In this document: piece after piece, positions 26,001 to 37,275 of the stretch
How the letters are laid out: each line of letters begins with the position of its first letter
Position numbering within the stretch: the first letter of the stretch is position 1
Source of the DNA: Centroberyx gerrardi
Lineage: Eukaryota; Chordata; Actinopteri; Beryciformes; Berycidae
Reading direction: 5' to 3'
DNA length: 64,000 nt
Assembly (NCBI RefSeq): GCF_048128805.1
Contig: NC_136006.1
Location: 8,852,179-8,916,178, forward strand
Program-made: the position numbers and the translations under genes
The notes under the pieces: generated by a model
What the model was told of the DNA's origin: nothing
Seen by the model: the letters and a program-made list of their open reading frames with translations, nothing else
Database searches by the model: none

Positions 26001-29000
26001 ACAGTCGCATAGAACTGCAGGCTCATCCAATTTCTTTAACATGCATATAGATTTTTGAGATGATTTTTTAGATACAAGTAAATCCTAATCCTAGGTTTCT
26101 ATTAATCTGATCTAATTCCCCAACATACAATATATTAAACATACGCTGGTCTCTCTTTTCTAGACTTCTAGGAGGGCCTGAGTATGTTCAGGCTCTGTGC
26201 AACATGGAGAAACAAAGCCCAGAGCTGAACGGAGGGGCCTTCTTCTCTGATCCCAGGCTTGTGGCGAATGGGTTTAAAATCAGATTCACTCCAGGTAAAT
26301 TAATGGGAAATTAAATTTGTGACCCCACCCCTGTGGTTTGAGCCAGTTCAATATGCTTTTGATTGACCGAGCATTCAGCTGCTGATGTTTAGCATATTTT
26401 TCCATCCTTTTTCAATGTGACATGTTCTTTTTGATAAATAGTTGTACGTTATTTACATGTAACAGTACAACATACAAGTCTACAACACACACTATCATTC
26501 AGAGAGAAAACAAGCCTTTCTTATTTCTTGATTCATGCTGTTTAAAGGTCTCATGGATTGTCCAGTTCTATTTTACAAAGGTTGGAGCCATTGGCCATCA
26601 TTAATGTCATAGTTCACCAATCATTTAGAAATGTCAAACGTACAGTCTTGAGTAACCGGATTATAGTCAATTATTTCTGACAGCGTTGCTGTGTCAGTAT
26701 TGGATTAGTTGTGGATAAGACAAATTATCCCTTTTTCTCTGAAAACCTGTCCACAATGCAAAAACAATGAACGATGAAAGAGGGACTTTAGATCTTCTAG
26801 AGCTTTAGATGTTGAGGGACTGTGATATAAGACAGAAGCTTAAGATATATTGTCTAAGTTCAATTTTTTCATTTTTTCTTACAATTTTTGATATGTTACT
26901 TACTTTTGGCAGACTGGCAACTTTAATTACTACTCCAATATGAAATGACAATTTATGACAAATCACAGACTTCAACTACAACACTCTTGAAAACCTGTTG
27001 GATATATTTCTGTTTGGACAAACATACAAGATTTAAGGTTCATTAGACAGTGCAGAGTTGTTTTTGAACAAAGCTATTTTTAATTCAACAATTGCCACAT
27101 ACTTTAACAGTGTCCTTGTAAATCAACCACTTAAATTAGTGCAGAAGGTTGATCACAAATTGTTTTGTGATTTATACAAGTTTCCTTTTCTCATTATTAT
27201 ATCTAATAGCCATCATTGTGGGGGGGATCATTCAGAGGCAACCTGAATACTTTGTGTTGGTAAGAACTTCTCTCAAGGCTTAGCACTTCATGAACACTCG
27301 TTGCACTAATATCTGGCTGAATATGCATCAAAGTAGTTTAACTATGTTGTACGGGGGTAAATAGACTGAAAACCAAGGATAATGCAAATTATAGACATAA
27401 TGTCCTCATGAGCCAGAATAAGTGCCAGTCACTATACATAAGTGCAACTAATCTTGAAGTGTTTGCCAGCTGTTTTCTTCACTTTAGTGACGTTATTTCT
27501 CCTTTCGCTTGCAAAGGGTTTACAGGGTCATCTGAATGTTGGTTGTTTTTGGTGCTGGAGGAGTCACCTCAGTTGAGATTGTCACTCTGCCAGACAATAT
27601 GGTCTCACAGTAGGTTTGTACCCCAGTGTGCAGGTGATGAGAACGGTTGCCCTTTAGGAAATTCTAGGAATTTTCAGTTGGCACTGCCAACCTCAGTGGG
27701 TGTGCGTGGGACTGGAGGTAACACTATGTAAGATGGTTTCATCGCACAATCTCCGCTGAATTTCTCTGGCTTTTTCTAGTGATTGCTGCAAATGTGTGAT
27801 GTTGCAGATGTGTTGCTGTTGATTTTCCAAAACTTGGTTTGATTATACAGATGTTTATGTCTTATTGTGGCAAAAATGCAGAAATTCATGAAAATTGGGG
27901 TCAGTTGTGTGGATTTCTCTGACATGTTATTTGACTATGAAATACGATAAAAGTGAAGATCACAAACAAAACAGCAAATTTCTGTAGGGAGTTAAATATG
28001 CAGTTATTACATTAAGTAGATGTGTTACCGTCAGTTATAATATTGTCATAGTTTATTTCCACATGAATTTCCATAGGCAATGTACTGGACTGTGCGGTCT
28101 AGCACAGGCAAAATAGCCAGCAGCACTGTAAGTACCAAGGCCGTCAAAATCATTCTCGCTCTGAAGGAAAAATATGCAAGAAATATTGTAACTGTTTCTG
28201 CATCTCTAGATTTTTTTAATACCTTTCTGAATTCATTTCGCATCCGAAGTCATATATCAGAGGTATGAATTGTGCGCTATTTGCAGTAATTCCTCATGAA
28301 GAGCGAAGCCATCATTCTCCCTCCCTACAAGACAACTTCCTTCCAGTCTGCTGAGGGCTTGTAATAGTCATTTAACACTCCATTTGGCCCTTCGCTTGTT
28401 TAACTTGGTCACCAGTCCGGGCGTAAACCACAATATTTATTTATTATTCTTTCCTGGAGATAGTAATAGTGTCTGGAGTATATTAATCCTTGTTTTCTGC
28501 TTGTTTTGGCCAGGACTCCCGTCAGCCGAGAGACATCTGGAAGTGACAGCAATGGCAGACTGCGTGCCTTTCCTCGGCGTGGAGGACCTCAGGGAGATCC
28601 TGACTGCAGTTCTGCACAGGAAGGCTAAGACTGTGCAGGAGTGCCGGCCGCTCAAAGTCACAAACTACTTGCAAGTGAGAAATGTTAGATATTGAACACC
28701 AGAGTGACATCTGAATTGAGGTCATGCAAAAAAATGTGTTGCTGTATCTATTATTCTCTTTGATTTATCGATTGATGGTGTTGCGACTGTTCCCTCAAAG
28801 GGTGAAGCTGTTCGACTCGCCCGTCAGCTGCCTACAAATCTGACCAGGGAAGATGTGGAGGAAACCCTTCTACGGATGGAGCAGCAGCTTGGTGAGAGCG
28901 ACCAGACCTGCATCCACAGACGGCCATTTCTCCAGCACCTGTCTGACGTCCCATCCACAGACCAGGAAGCTAAGGCTCTGTTCAGACCTTTGGAGCTGTG

Positions 29001-29001
29001 A
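8041..29001 (+). CDS. PMS1: MutL-family mismatch repair protein PMS1, twelve coding exons
   Basis: Exons are 8041-8172, 8830-9012, 9275-9377, 10233-10396, 19124-19240, 22002-22124, 22269-22415, 22715-23547, 25475-25954, 26164-26294, 28514-28674 and 28801-29001. They join in frame to 924 residues; from memory human PMS1 has about 932. PMS1 is a nuclear GHKL ATPase that pairs with MLH1 (MutL-beta). Visible ATPase motifs are [10 protein letters not shown] (27-36), DNGHGI (56-61) and [10 protein letters not shown] (90-99). The [16 protein letters not shown] element follows at the exon 3/4 join. Residues 184-323 form the second N-terminal domain, with RPVHQKDI and [13 protein letters not shown]. 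Exon 8 is a long low-conservation linker. An HMG box spans about 538-615 (TAYDLISN to [10 protein letters not shown]) and is characteristic of PMS1 against PMS2 and MLH1. The C-terminal domain includes [17 protein letters not shown] and [15 protein letters not shown]. Every junction is GT-AG except the third intron, which begins with GC. Confidence 0.95.
9372..9383 (+). promoter_or_regulatory. PMS1: Non-canonical GC 5' splice site of PMS1 intron 3
   Basis: The exon ends ...GGTCAAG at 9377 and the intron begins GCAAGA. AAG|GCAAG is the usual strong context of a GC-AG intron. Using it restores HLGQGTTVGV across the join with the acceptor at 10231-10232. A weak GT donor lies six bases upstream (GT at 9372-9373, context GG|GTCAAG). 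It would also stay in frame, dropping two residues. Confidence 0.75.
9400..9570 (+). repeat. Dispersed fish repeat in PMS1 intron 3
   Basis: The segment runs from a TTATTATTATT tract through a TTTTGCCTTTATTACATAG phrase, GGGGATGACATGCGACAAAGG and a phrase on GAGCCAGCAGGACGACCGAGGCACC. It resembles a short interspersed repeat common in teleost introns. The name is not certain. Confidence 0.5.
10397..11829 (+). other. Left part of PMS1 intron 4
   Basis: AT-rich intronic sequence with no coding frame or repeat that I recognise. The whole intron runs 10397-19123 and owes its size largely to the mobile elements described further right. Confidence 0.5.
11830..12640 (+). mobile_element. Degenerate Tc1/mariner-family transposon remnant
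   Basis: Translated pieces in more than one frame match a Tc1-like transposase. One reads [20 protein letters not shown] (about 12317-12377), the second half of the DNA-binding domain. The other is [20 protein letters not shown] (about 12493-12552), the signature around the second catalytic Asp region. The frame breaks between them, for instance near 12350-12400, and the C-terminal third is missing after about 12600. I could not find terminal inverted repeats, so the limits are approximate. It is a dead copy lying in the sense direction within PMS1 intron 4. Confidence 0.75.
13148..13190 (+). repeat. Fragment with common fish repeat motif
   Basis: The phrase TTTATTTTACCAGGTAGG followed by TTATTGAGAACACATTCTC closely resembles a short motif widely dispersed in fish genomes. 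A second instance lies near 61617. Here it sits just upstream of the LINE endonuclease. Confidence 0.4.
13340..17552 (+). mobile_element. L1/Tx1-type non-LTR retrotransposon (LINE), near full ORF2
   Basis: A long but broken ORF2 runs in the sense direction of PMS1. The order is apurinic-type endonuclease, reverse transcriptase, then a C-terminal cysteine motif. It ends in the A-rich 3' tail AACAATAAAAAACAATTTTA and a short poly(A) run at about 17540-17551, as expected for L1-like elements. The 5' limit is uncertain; sequence from about 13075 may be its 5' UTR or the end of ORF1. I see no convincing ORF1. No clear target-site duplication was found. Confidence 0.85.
13365..17092 (+). pseudogene. 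Broken LINE ORF2 (endonuclease and reverse transcriptase)
   Basis: The endonuclease part shows WNINGCG (about 13420), QETHL (about 13505), NIYAPN, GDFNQ and, after a frameshift near 13900, SHSRIDFF and SDHAPV. The reverse transcriptase follows in an open stretch 14239-15597 with [45 protein letters not shown] and the FADD box at 15463-15474. The C-terminal part carries [18 protein letters not shown] (about 16710-16760), a CX2C-H-C zinc-knuckle-like motif. The frame is broken at about 13910, 14022, 14262, 15597, 16322 and 16650. At 15183/15184 the usual AEKAFDRVEW of this family reads AEKARVEW, a two-codon loss in motif A. The copy cannot make an intact protein. Confidence 0.85.
17757..17822 (+). 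other. G-rich tract with G-quadruplex potential
   Basis: Several runs of three or more G (GGGGATGGGGGTGGGGGG and following GGGG, GGGA and GGGG runs) lie within about 65 bases on the PMS1 coding strand, inside intron 4. Short loops between the runs would permit a quadruplex in DNA or pre-mRNA. No function is shown. Confidence 0.4.
19241..22001 (+). other. PMS1 intron 5, possible conserved non-coding blocks
   Basis: There is no real coding exon here; several open frames of 70-130 codons lack any recognisable domain. Stretches around 20560-21060, 21290-21590 and 21600-21720 look unlike the surrounding AT-rich intron. They are low in simple repeats and hold homeodomain-like cores such as GTAATTAAGAG and TCCAATTAGA. 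That texture resembles vertebrate conserved non-coding elements, which is an impression only. Confidence 0.25.
23548..25474 (+). other. PMS1 intron 8
   Basis: Begins GTGAGTTTCC and ends ACTCTGCAG. AT-rich with no repeat family or coding segment recognised. Confidence 0.5.
26295..28513 (+). other. PMS1 intron 10
   Basis: Begins GTAAATTAAT and ends TTTTGGCCAG. Nothing coding or repeat-like was recognised in its 2.2 kb. Confidence 0.5.
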
Positions 29002-29173
29002 AAAGTAGACACATATATGGAAATTCAGAATTACTGTACAGAAACAGTCGTGTATGAACTATGACCCATTTTGAAACAACTTGTTTTTAAGCAGTTGATT
29101 ATTCTCAAACTATGCGACCTGAATTATTACTAATCCGCTCTTTTGCTTTTCAACTTTGCTTCAACCTTAACAC

Positions 29174-29179
29174 AATAAA
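29174..29179 (+). promoter_or_regulatory. PMS1: Polyadenylation signal of PMS1
   Basis: An AATAAA hexamer lies about 170 bases after the PMS1 stop codon, followed by a TGTTATTTTTTCAC U-rich element. It implies a short 3' UTR. Confidence 0.65.
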
Positions 29180-29734
29180 TGTTATTTTTTCACATTATGT
29201 GCTTTTAACTCATTTTGTAAACTTTGAATGGGTTATGTTTGTAAATACAGTTGATGGCACACAAAATAGATCATGAAATGTTACTGAGTCATAATAAATC
29301 TAACAAATTTAGAAATGGATTTGATTTAATTTACAAGTGATAAATGGCCTAAACCTGTGTATCTACAGACTTTTTATCATCACTTCATTCAAGTCCAAGT
29401 CTTAATGCTTGAGTCCAAGTTAAATCTCAAGTCCAGGTCCTATTTGAAGAAGAAAGAAATTTGTGTAACCTTTTGGCTGTCAGCTTGCTTAAAGTTATGC
29501 CTCATAAGATGCTAAATTGAGAGGCTAAAAATACCATACATTTTCCAGAAGTTAAATCAGATCACAAATGGCCTTTAACAAGTCTGTTCTTAATGCTAGC
29601 CAAAAATAATAGTAGCTCAAACCAGACCTATTATAGTTGCTCTTTGGTAAAATGTTAAGCACAATTTAGAAACCGTCCTGAGCATGAAAAGAAAGGGGTC
29701 TGCTGGGCTTTGGAAAGTATTTCTGGACGGTCGA

Positions 29735-29995
29735 TGGCTAGAATTCCCGGACTTGCTTGAAAGATTTTGGTGAGGAAAGTGAATGGGAAACGCTGCCCTT
29801 CTCTCCACTTCTACTGTTGTGGTGCCCTTGAGCAATGCACCGAACACCCAGCTGCTCCAGTGTAGCTGCTCGGTGGCTAATAGACTGTGGTTGCACTGGG
29901 CAGCTCCCAGGTGTGAATGTGAGGCAGAACGGTGCTGAGAAAGCACATGTATGCTCAGCAAAACACTTCCATAAATAAATCCAAGTTTGAGAACG
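29735..29995 (-). repeat. Dispersed fish repeat, minus orientation
   Basis: Read on the minus strand, the segment has the phrases CACATTCACACCTGGGAGC and TGCATTGCTCAAGGGCACCA, typical of a widespread teleost interspersed repeat. Related pieces occur near 34740, 40590, 53670 and 61690. The exact limits and family name are not certain. Confidence 0.5.
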
Positions 29996-32482
29996 CTGAT
30001 AAAAGCAAAGTAAGGGGTTTGTGGCAAGTAAGGTCACTCTTTAGTTTCAAATTACAAATAAATCACAAATAAATCAATCTGCTTCACAAGAGATTCAATT
30101 AGATTCACAAGAGCAGTGATGCCAGTCTTTCCCATATGCAAATTTGTTCCTCCCATCTGTTTGAATCATGCCCACACATTCAGTGTTGTGGTTTTGTTGT
30201 TACATATCTGGCGTTGTTAGCTTTTTCATGGATGAACAACAGCGGTCTTAGAAATGCCTCTTGCTCTTTGAATTGCAGAGTGACATCTGACTCCCTGACT
30301 TGATTTCTGTCCAAAAGCTACAGTATCTTACTACCCCTGAGCCTCATTGTGGCACTTTTGGAATGGGTATTAGTTGGCAAGCTCCAAAGCTGCGATGTGC
30401 ACTGTGCCAGCTACTACCCATAATTCCTTTCCCTCAATTAGTGCCAGCTGCTCGGCCTTTAGTATTGACAGATAGTTGTATATAATCCCTGGCTGCATTA
30501 AATGCTTCAGAGATTTGCACTGTAATTCCAACCACAAAGTTTAGCAAATCCTTGACACTGTGCTAACTTGTAGTGGTGCCACTTCCTAAAGACATTAGCC
30601 CATTACTGAGTCATTCTGGTGTTCAGTGTTGCTATCGATTGCAACGTGGTTTTAAGTGTTTAAAATCATTATAGCAAGATTCTCTCTATGCTTAAGGTTT
30701 ATTGTGGGAAAACAAATTGATTTAGGCTTTGCTTGACCCTTAAGCGTTGGGGAAAAGATTGACAGCGGTTGTAGTCGACAGGCAAAAGATTGTTTCTCTA
30801 TCATTTCTTGTTCATTTTCAATAGACCTGATGCAATGAGGAATAGTGCCACCTCAACAAGGGTTTTAAGGACAGAAAATATATTGCATAGAATACACATT
30901 ATGCACAGGCCCAGCAGCAGCGTAAAACATCTATAGTCTTATGTAACTGGGTGACAGTGCAGTCCAAAGCATGGTTCTCTGTGTGATTTGTTTTTACTGC
31001 ACCTCTCACCCTAATTCTTTCTTATTCTATGCATTCTACGAAATACTGTTGACTTTGATTGAATCACACTTGGATAACAAGTATACATATAGCCACCCGA
31101 GGTTATCACTCACCACCTATTCATATGGACACTGAATCCCACCGCAGGGAAAAGTGCAACCCGATCGCTCATCCTATGATAATATTATAGTTAGGACAGT
31201 GAAAGGTCAACCCACAGCACAGGTCTTGTTTTTCATGGCCTCTGCTGTGAGCCCACAGATGGCTTCAGCATTGCCGCAGGGCCAAGATTCTGTGAAGAGC
31301 CTCTGGGAGGGGATAAATGCCGGTGAGACCCCCCCATCCCCCTCCAGGTTGCAATCTCCTGCATGGACTCTTGTTTGAAACTGTGCTTCTCGCTGTTGGA
31401 TATGAGCTCCTTAAGCGCCTGTGTCCAGAAATGCGTGCGGCAGCAGAATCTGCTCTGTACGTGCTGCCTTCGGCACCCAGGGGGCATATCAGAGTGATTG
31501 GGGAGGATTAAATGATGATCATCTTTTGACCATGTGACCACACTGTTTAAAAGGTCAGCAATGGTTCATTTTCCCAGCTGTCATTCAAACCACCTGTCAC
31601 ACTGTTTTTGACATTTTCTGCAACTGAATGGAGGTCTTTGCTAATGGCTAATGCGGTGTGAATAATGGAAAATGGATCAATTTTGGAATGGCATGTAGAA
31701 TGTCAAATATCAGGACCCCATAACAAGAATAACAAGAATACTCATTTCAGGTACAGCGTCATCAAGATAGTTGTTTATTCTCCTATTACTCCCCTAATGT
31801 GCAAAGCCACTGCTTCTCAGGTCGTATTCAGCAGCCAGGGCAACTGTACACCACTCTCACAGCAGAGTAACCCAGCACTTTAACAAACTCATCAAATCCA
31901 AAATAAAATGACATGAACTATATTTAACCCCCTTCCCACTCTATTTTTGGATCTGCTATGAGAAGTGGTCACATACAGTACCTTGCCCAGAACTCGGTGC
32001 ACCACCTGTTTCTGTTTAGAAATAGGAAACTGGATGTAGAGAATGACAACATTTTTATTTCCATTTGGGGGAGGCACGGATGCACATTTTGGCTATACTG
32101 TTAGATGTTAATAGAACAGCAACAGTCCAAAAAATTACATCTTCCAAGGGGGGGTTCAGATTTTTTTTAAACCCATCATAATAATCATTAAACAAGCCCC
32201 CTATTGAGACATTCAGAGGGGTTTTGCGCTGTTTCTTTTGGCTCTGGTAAGTCTGTACCAGCCTCATGTTAACGTTTGTCAACAATGCTAGTGCAGGTCA
32301 ATAGAGAATGAAAGGATTTCTCCCAAGATCCCATCCAACTTGACAGTCGCCTCTCAATAATCAGCATCATGTGTCACAGGACTGTCCCATCCCATTCAAG
32401 CCGCTTTTTAGCAAGCTTAGTGATAGTAGAGACCGAGCCTGTTTTCACAGCATTAACAATTAAAACAGAACATGTGTTACTG
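29996..32482. other. Gene-free stretch in the PMS1-MSTN interval
   Basis: No coding region recognised. Open frames at 31154-31541 on both strands show no domain and atypical composition. Part of the interval may be regulatory sequence for MSTN, which is inference from position only. Confidence 0.4.
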
Positions 32483-32600
32483 GGACTCCGTGGTCGAGTG
32501 GAAAGGGTAATTGCTTCACACTTGGAACTGCCACATTATGGCGATGCCAGGACATTCATTAGGATAATCAAAGCCTGGTTCAAGATTGATTGGTCACACT
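32483..32600 (+). repeat. tRNA-like segment, possible SINE head
   Basis: TGGTCGAGTGG at 32491-32501 fits the RNA polymerase III box A consensus, and GGTTCAAGATT at 32577-32587 resembles box B. Spacing is about 86 bases. Acceptor stems do not pair well, so it is not an intact tRNA gene. A tRNA-derived SINE or tRNA pseudogene is the likeliest reading. Confidence 0.4.
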
Positions 32601-32654
32601 CACCACTTACAAGTCACATCTAGTGAATGCTAACTTTGTCTCCAGGAAGCTTAG

Positions 32655-32770
32655 GTACTAATGAAAATAATAACAATAATAATGATAATAATAATACATT
32701 TTATTTATGTAGCATCTATCTTAAATCAGAGTTTAAGATAAGTGCTTTACAAAAAGGCATAAAAACAAGA
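32655..32770 (+). repeat. AAT-rich repeat with dispersed fish tail
   Basis: An (AAT)n-like tract is followed by ATTTTATTTATGTAGCATC and AGTGCTTTACAAAAAGGC. These resemble the end of a very common teleost repeat, usually seen as TTTATTTATATAGCGCC with GTGCTTTAC. Confidence 0.5.
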
Positions 32771-33119
32771 ATACCGTAGTATATGAAAAGGACATAAAAA
32801 TCTCAAAACATTCAAAAGAAAATTTGGTTAAAAATAATAATAATAGGCATAAATTCACACAGACCCACTGATTTCTATAATCTGGTAAATATATAAGATA
32901 GTACATTTAATGGGCTGTGGTATGCATACCTTATGTAAAATAATATAAGTGTTCAAAGCTCAGTGTATGGCACAAATACTGCCAGGGTTCGGGATTTGAT
33001 TCCTGCTGGAACTACCAATGCTCAGAATGGATGCACTCATGGCACTGTAAGTTACTTTGGATAAAAATGCCCACCAAATGGCATATGTTATATGTTATTT
33101 TTATAATGTAGTGTATCTC

Positions 33120-33435
33120 ATATGGAGCGGCATGGTGGCTCACAATGGTTTCACAGGAAGAAAGACCAGGTTTCGGTTCCCATCCCTCACTGTGTGGAGT
33201 TTGCATGTTCTCCCCGTGTTCCGGTTTCCTCCCACAGTCCAAAGACATGCAGGTCAGGTGGATTGGATGCTCTAAATTGCCCATAGGTGTTAAAGTGAGT
33301 GATGTGAAGTGATGGACTGCCTACCTGTCCAGGGTGTCTCCCTGCCTTCTGCCCAATGCATGCTGGGATAGGCTCCAGCCCCCCAAGACCCTGAAAATAA
33401 ACAAGTGGGTAAAGAAAACGAATGAATGAATGTTT
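33120..33435 (+). repeat. Teleost interspersed repeat with GAAT tail
   Basis: The order GCGGCATGGTGGCTCA, GGAGTTTGCATGTTCTCCCC, TTTCCTCCCACAGTCCAAAG, CCTGTCCAGGGTG and CATGCTGGGATAGGCTCC is that of a familiar, highly repeated teleost element. It ends in a short tetranucleotide run (GAATGAATGAATG, about 33420-33432). The middle is internally shortened compared with the usual form. I do not commit to a Repbase name. Confidence 0.7.
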
Positions 33436-34739
33436 CTCCTATGCCAGTGTAAATGCTACCTATGACATCGTACACAAACGCTGCACTCATATTCACAAAA
33501 TTTCATGCCTCCCAATCTTGAGCTCTTCTAGTAAAAACTGTTGAAACCCATTCCAGCTTATAAATACTTAATTTTTCTCTGAATTGAGAGAATGACAAAA
33601 AAATCTTTGAATGAGATGTGAAGCAAGGGTCTCTAAATCTGTCACCAAACCCCAACACTGACCATCAACACCAAACTTCACACAAGGACTTAATCAAGCA
33701 ACTTAAAACCATAAACCGTACCATGGTCCACATGGGACCAACTATAAAATCTTTGTTGCATCTAAGTTTTTTTTTCAGCTGGTAATTGGTGGTGCCTTGC
33801 TGTGACTGCACACTTTTTTGCCAACCACAGAAGAGCCAGTTAGTTCCTTTTATGGGCTTCAGGCACACACTAATGTGATGGGTGTTAAAAAGCCACAGGT
33901 TCGCAAGTGTAGGAGAATTTACAGCCACACCACATTCAATTTCATGGGTCAAAGGCATCCACAGCGGGGTCATCAAGTCTACTGTTTTTAATTATTAATC
34001 ACTTGTCAACAATTCCCAGAGCAAGTTTTGAAGTTATATTCCACCGCATGCTTCTTGGGGGGATACATTTTAGGTAATTAGAGAAAAGAGGAACTTTGGG
34101 CTACTGGGAAGAAAATACCACATGTATGGTTGAGAGTGAACCAATGAAACTCACAGGGCAAATAGCTTAGGATGCCTCTAGCAAGCCATGAGTATTACTT
34201 TAGCTGCATGCCTGTCGGTCATGGGGTGTTCCCAGCCTTCAAGAGAATCAAACCTAGAAATCTTACACAGCCTCCAGTGAATTTCATTGATTTATTATTT
34301 ATCGTGAGCTTTGAAAAGTCTTGATCTGGCTCATGTAGTATTATTCAGTGACACAGGATATTCTGAGCTGGCAATTTCAGACTACTACTTCCCACTTCTA
34401 TCACTCTGATGGATCCAGGGCCAAATGGCCACATGCCTCATGAGCTAGGTTTGATAGAAGGGAAAAATAAAGGGCTTAATTTCAATCTTCAATCATCTAA
34501 AATGTTACTGTTTTGTGAGAAAATGTCTTTAGTCAACTAATAAGATCAAGAAATAATCCATAGTGACATTTACTATGATGTCAGCAGTCAGTTTGTCAGA
34601 GCGTTGTCCCATTTTTTCAAGTGGTGGATTTCTCATTTTGTAATGGAACTCATCAAATTGAATCCCTCTTCAGTTTATGTGGTAATGGGTATTTGAGAAA
34701 GAGAAACAATGAATCTGTATGTCCTTACTAATAATAATT
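33436..34739. other. Gene-free stretch
   Basis: No coding exon, RNA gene or recognised repeat. A 103-codon minus-strand open frame at 33665-33976 has no recognisable domain. Confidence 0.4.
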
Positions 34740-34960
34740 AATAATAATGTGATATTTTATCGATCGCCACCACATAGCGAATCTTTTCGCTTGCCCCCTT
34801 CCAGCTACAGAACCTGGAGCTGGTAGAGATCGAATGTTTTGCTCAAGGACACTTCAGCAGAGCAGATGCTTGTCGACACAGGGGCTTGAACCCAGGTCTT
34901 CTGGCTGAAGGACGATTTCCAGCCACCCTAGTTACTCTACTCATGGTACTACCAAATACT
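34740..34960 (+). repeat. Dispersed fish repeat
   Basis: The segment contains an AATAATAATT-rich head, TTTTGCTCAAGGACACTTC and GGGGCTTGAACCCAGGTCTT, the arrangement of a widespread teleost repeat with a pol III box B-like core (GCTTGAACCC). Confidence 0.5.
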
Positions 34961-37275
34961 CTATTCGTATTAATACCAAGATAATGATTGCTTTTCAAAT
35001 TAACATGCCATAAACATTTTGAGGCATTTTCAAAAGTTGGATTTCCTTCCATATCAATAAACGTCAAACCTGTGTCCAGACAGTCTGCCTGGACTTATCC
35101 ACCAAGGCCTAATTCTGGAAAATCCTGCTTGCCGCATGAATGTCACTCAACCCGTAGCTTCTTGTAAAATTGTGTGTAGTAATCTGTAAAAATGTACCAT
35201 AAATATTATTTCTGAGACGTGAGAATCTATCCAGCCATCTGACACATACCTGATACTACTCTACATCCGTCTGTGGGAAGAGCATAGGCACATCACCGGG
35301 AGACAGGAGGTTTCCATAATCTGCCTTCCCTCCGTCTCCTTGGAGGAACATCTATTCTTCATCACTGTCAACTCACTGTCCCCAGAGAGACCATGCTTCA
35401 TTGCCTTGGACCTTGGATGGCTTGGGGCCACATTTTTTGCTAGTCACTAACCCCTCCTTCCAAACAAACACTGACATTGAGGCATTTTGTAAACATATCT
35501 GGAGTGAACACCAAATTTGTCCTGTCCAAACTTCCAGTAGCTTTAGAAAGTCATTAATCATACGATAGTTTCCCAGAGGTCACTTTCATTTTTGGGATAG
35601 GAATAGTGATTCCTCATCCCTAAGTGAAAAAGCAAGCGGAGTGCAGACGGGAGGGATAAATCACTTGAGAAGTGAAGACAGGTAGCATCCAACAGCTGGC
35701 CATCTGGCCCTTACCGTGTCCCAGACTGGCTGATTTTATTACTTTTCATTGCTTTCCTTGGACCCAAGAGAGATTTTCATGAACAACCTGTCATCTGGCC
35801 TGAGGTGATCATCCTCTGCTGGTTGTTTAAGTGATTACAATGTGCATACAGGTATCCTGAACATCATGCACTGATAAGATTAGGAGGCTTCCCAGGGACA
35901 CATTTGATTTACTAAGCACAATGCTCAAGTGGGCACTGGGCACTGGTATAGGCGTTTAAAAGGAATCAGACATGCAATTAATACAACTGGATCTCAGCTG
36001 CTGACTGTCGAGCTTCATCTCACATTGGTGGTAGCACAAAATGTTGCCTTAAATGGTGATTTGTTTGTTCTTGCTTGCTTTTAAATGTATGCATTTTTAT
36101 TATAAAGATATTAAATATATCATTTGTTGTTCTGCAAAACACTTTAAAATTAATTAATTTTGTCAAAAGCACTTCAAAATGTATTTATCTGGCTTAGTAA
36201 CAGGTGGATAAAACCCATTTTTGAGTGTTTCTTAAACTACAATCAGGACCTAAAATAGGTCACTGACCAATCTATGACTTAATGATTTAATGAGGCAGTG
36301 TGACACAAAATTTCTCACATTTGGGTGCAGGGCTGAAAAAGCTTTATGTCTAAATCAATATTATATTAAAGAGTCTCATCTTGTCTGTAAGACCTCATCT
36401 TCGTCCCCCATACCAGGAACTTCTGGCCTTCCAGGTTAGAAATCACAACCATGATTTTTCCAGCAGTGGAGGCCGTAGGCTTGAGTCTTTGACCTCATGA
36501 TAGTGTCGTACACAACAATTGGTAACAGGTGGCAGTTGTCTTGTCTTCAGACTGTTTAGAAGGTCAGGAAAAGATCTTCAGCGGATTATCGCTTCAAGCG
36601 TCCTTTGGGTTGATGTTTATGATTACAGCAATCTGTTGGTCATGTCACTTCAAATCTCTTCGTGGTTTGACAACTTCATCTGTCACCATCACTCTTGAAC
36701 CATGCTGTTGTCGAGGAAGTCCTTTCCCGCAGAGGGATCTGTCAGCAGCAGCACTTCTCCAGACAGACGGTATCGTTCGCACATCTGTTCAAGGCTCCAG
36801 ATGTTTTTGAATGCACCTGGCGAGCCCCTCTCCCCCTCCCCACCCGTTACCCGTGGCCTCGCACCACGTCCACGATAGGGCATCCCCCTCCTTTGTCCAG
36901 ATGTGGGGGGAATCTTGAGGCCCTGCTGTAGAATTAGAAGGGATAGAAAGGTTGCTCCTGAAGCACTATGGTATAGCTAACAGAGAAGCTACACCAGAGG
37001 GAGTGCATCTTGCCATCAGCGCTGTGCTGCTGTGATGCTCTACCTGCTAAACACAGCGACCAGCGCCATAGCCTTCTGATTATCCATTGCCCTAATGTCA
37101 CTGGCTATTCCCAACTCATTATGCTTTAGTAATATTATTTGAATGCATTATATGTAAATCATCATGATCTGGGCAACAGGTTATTTAACATTTAGCTTGT
37201 TAATTACATATTACCATAAAACTGAAAATACTAGACATATATTGCACTTGGCTCTTATATGGGTTTGGGTGGACA
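34961..37275. other. Gene-free stretch left of the Helitron-like element
   Basis: No coding gene recognised. Open frames at 36529-36931 look like chance frames over a GC-richer patch. The block at about 35600-35900 has the complex texture seen in regulatory DNA. No function can be assigned. Confidence 0.35.

Noticed and set aside
32483-32600. Functional tRNA gene
   Set aside because: No acceptor or anticodon stem pairing around the box A and B matches.
36529-36931. Possible small gene in the PMS1-MSTN interval
   Set aside because: Frames on both strands, no recognisable domain and no promoter or splice support.
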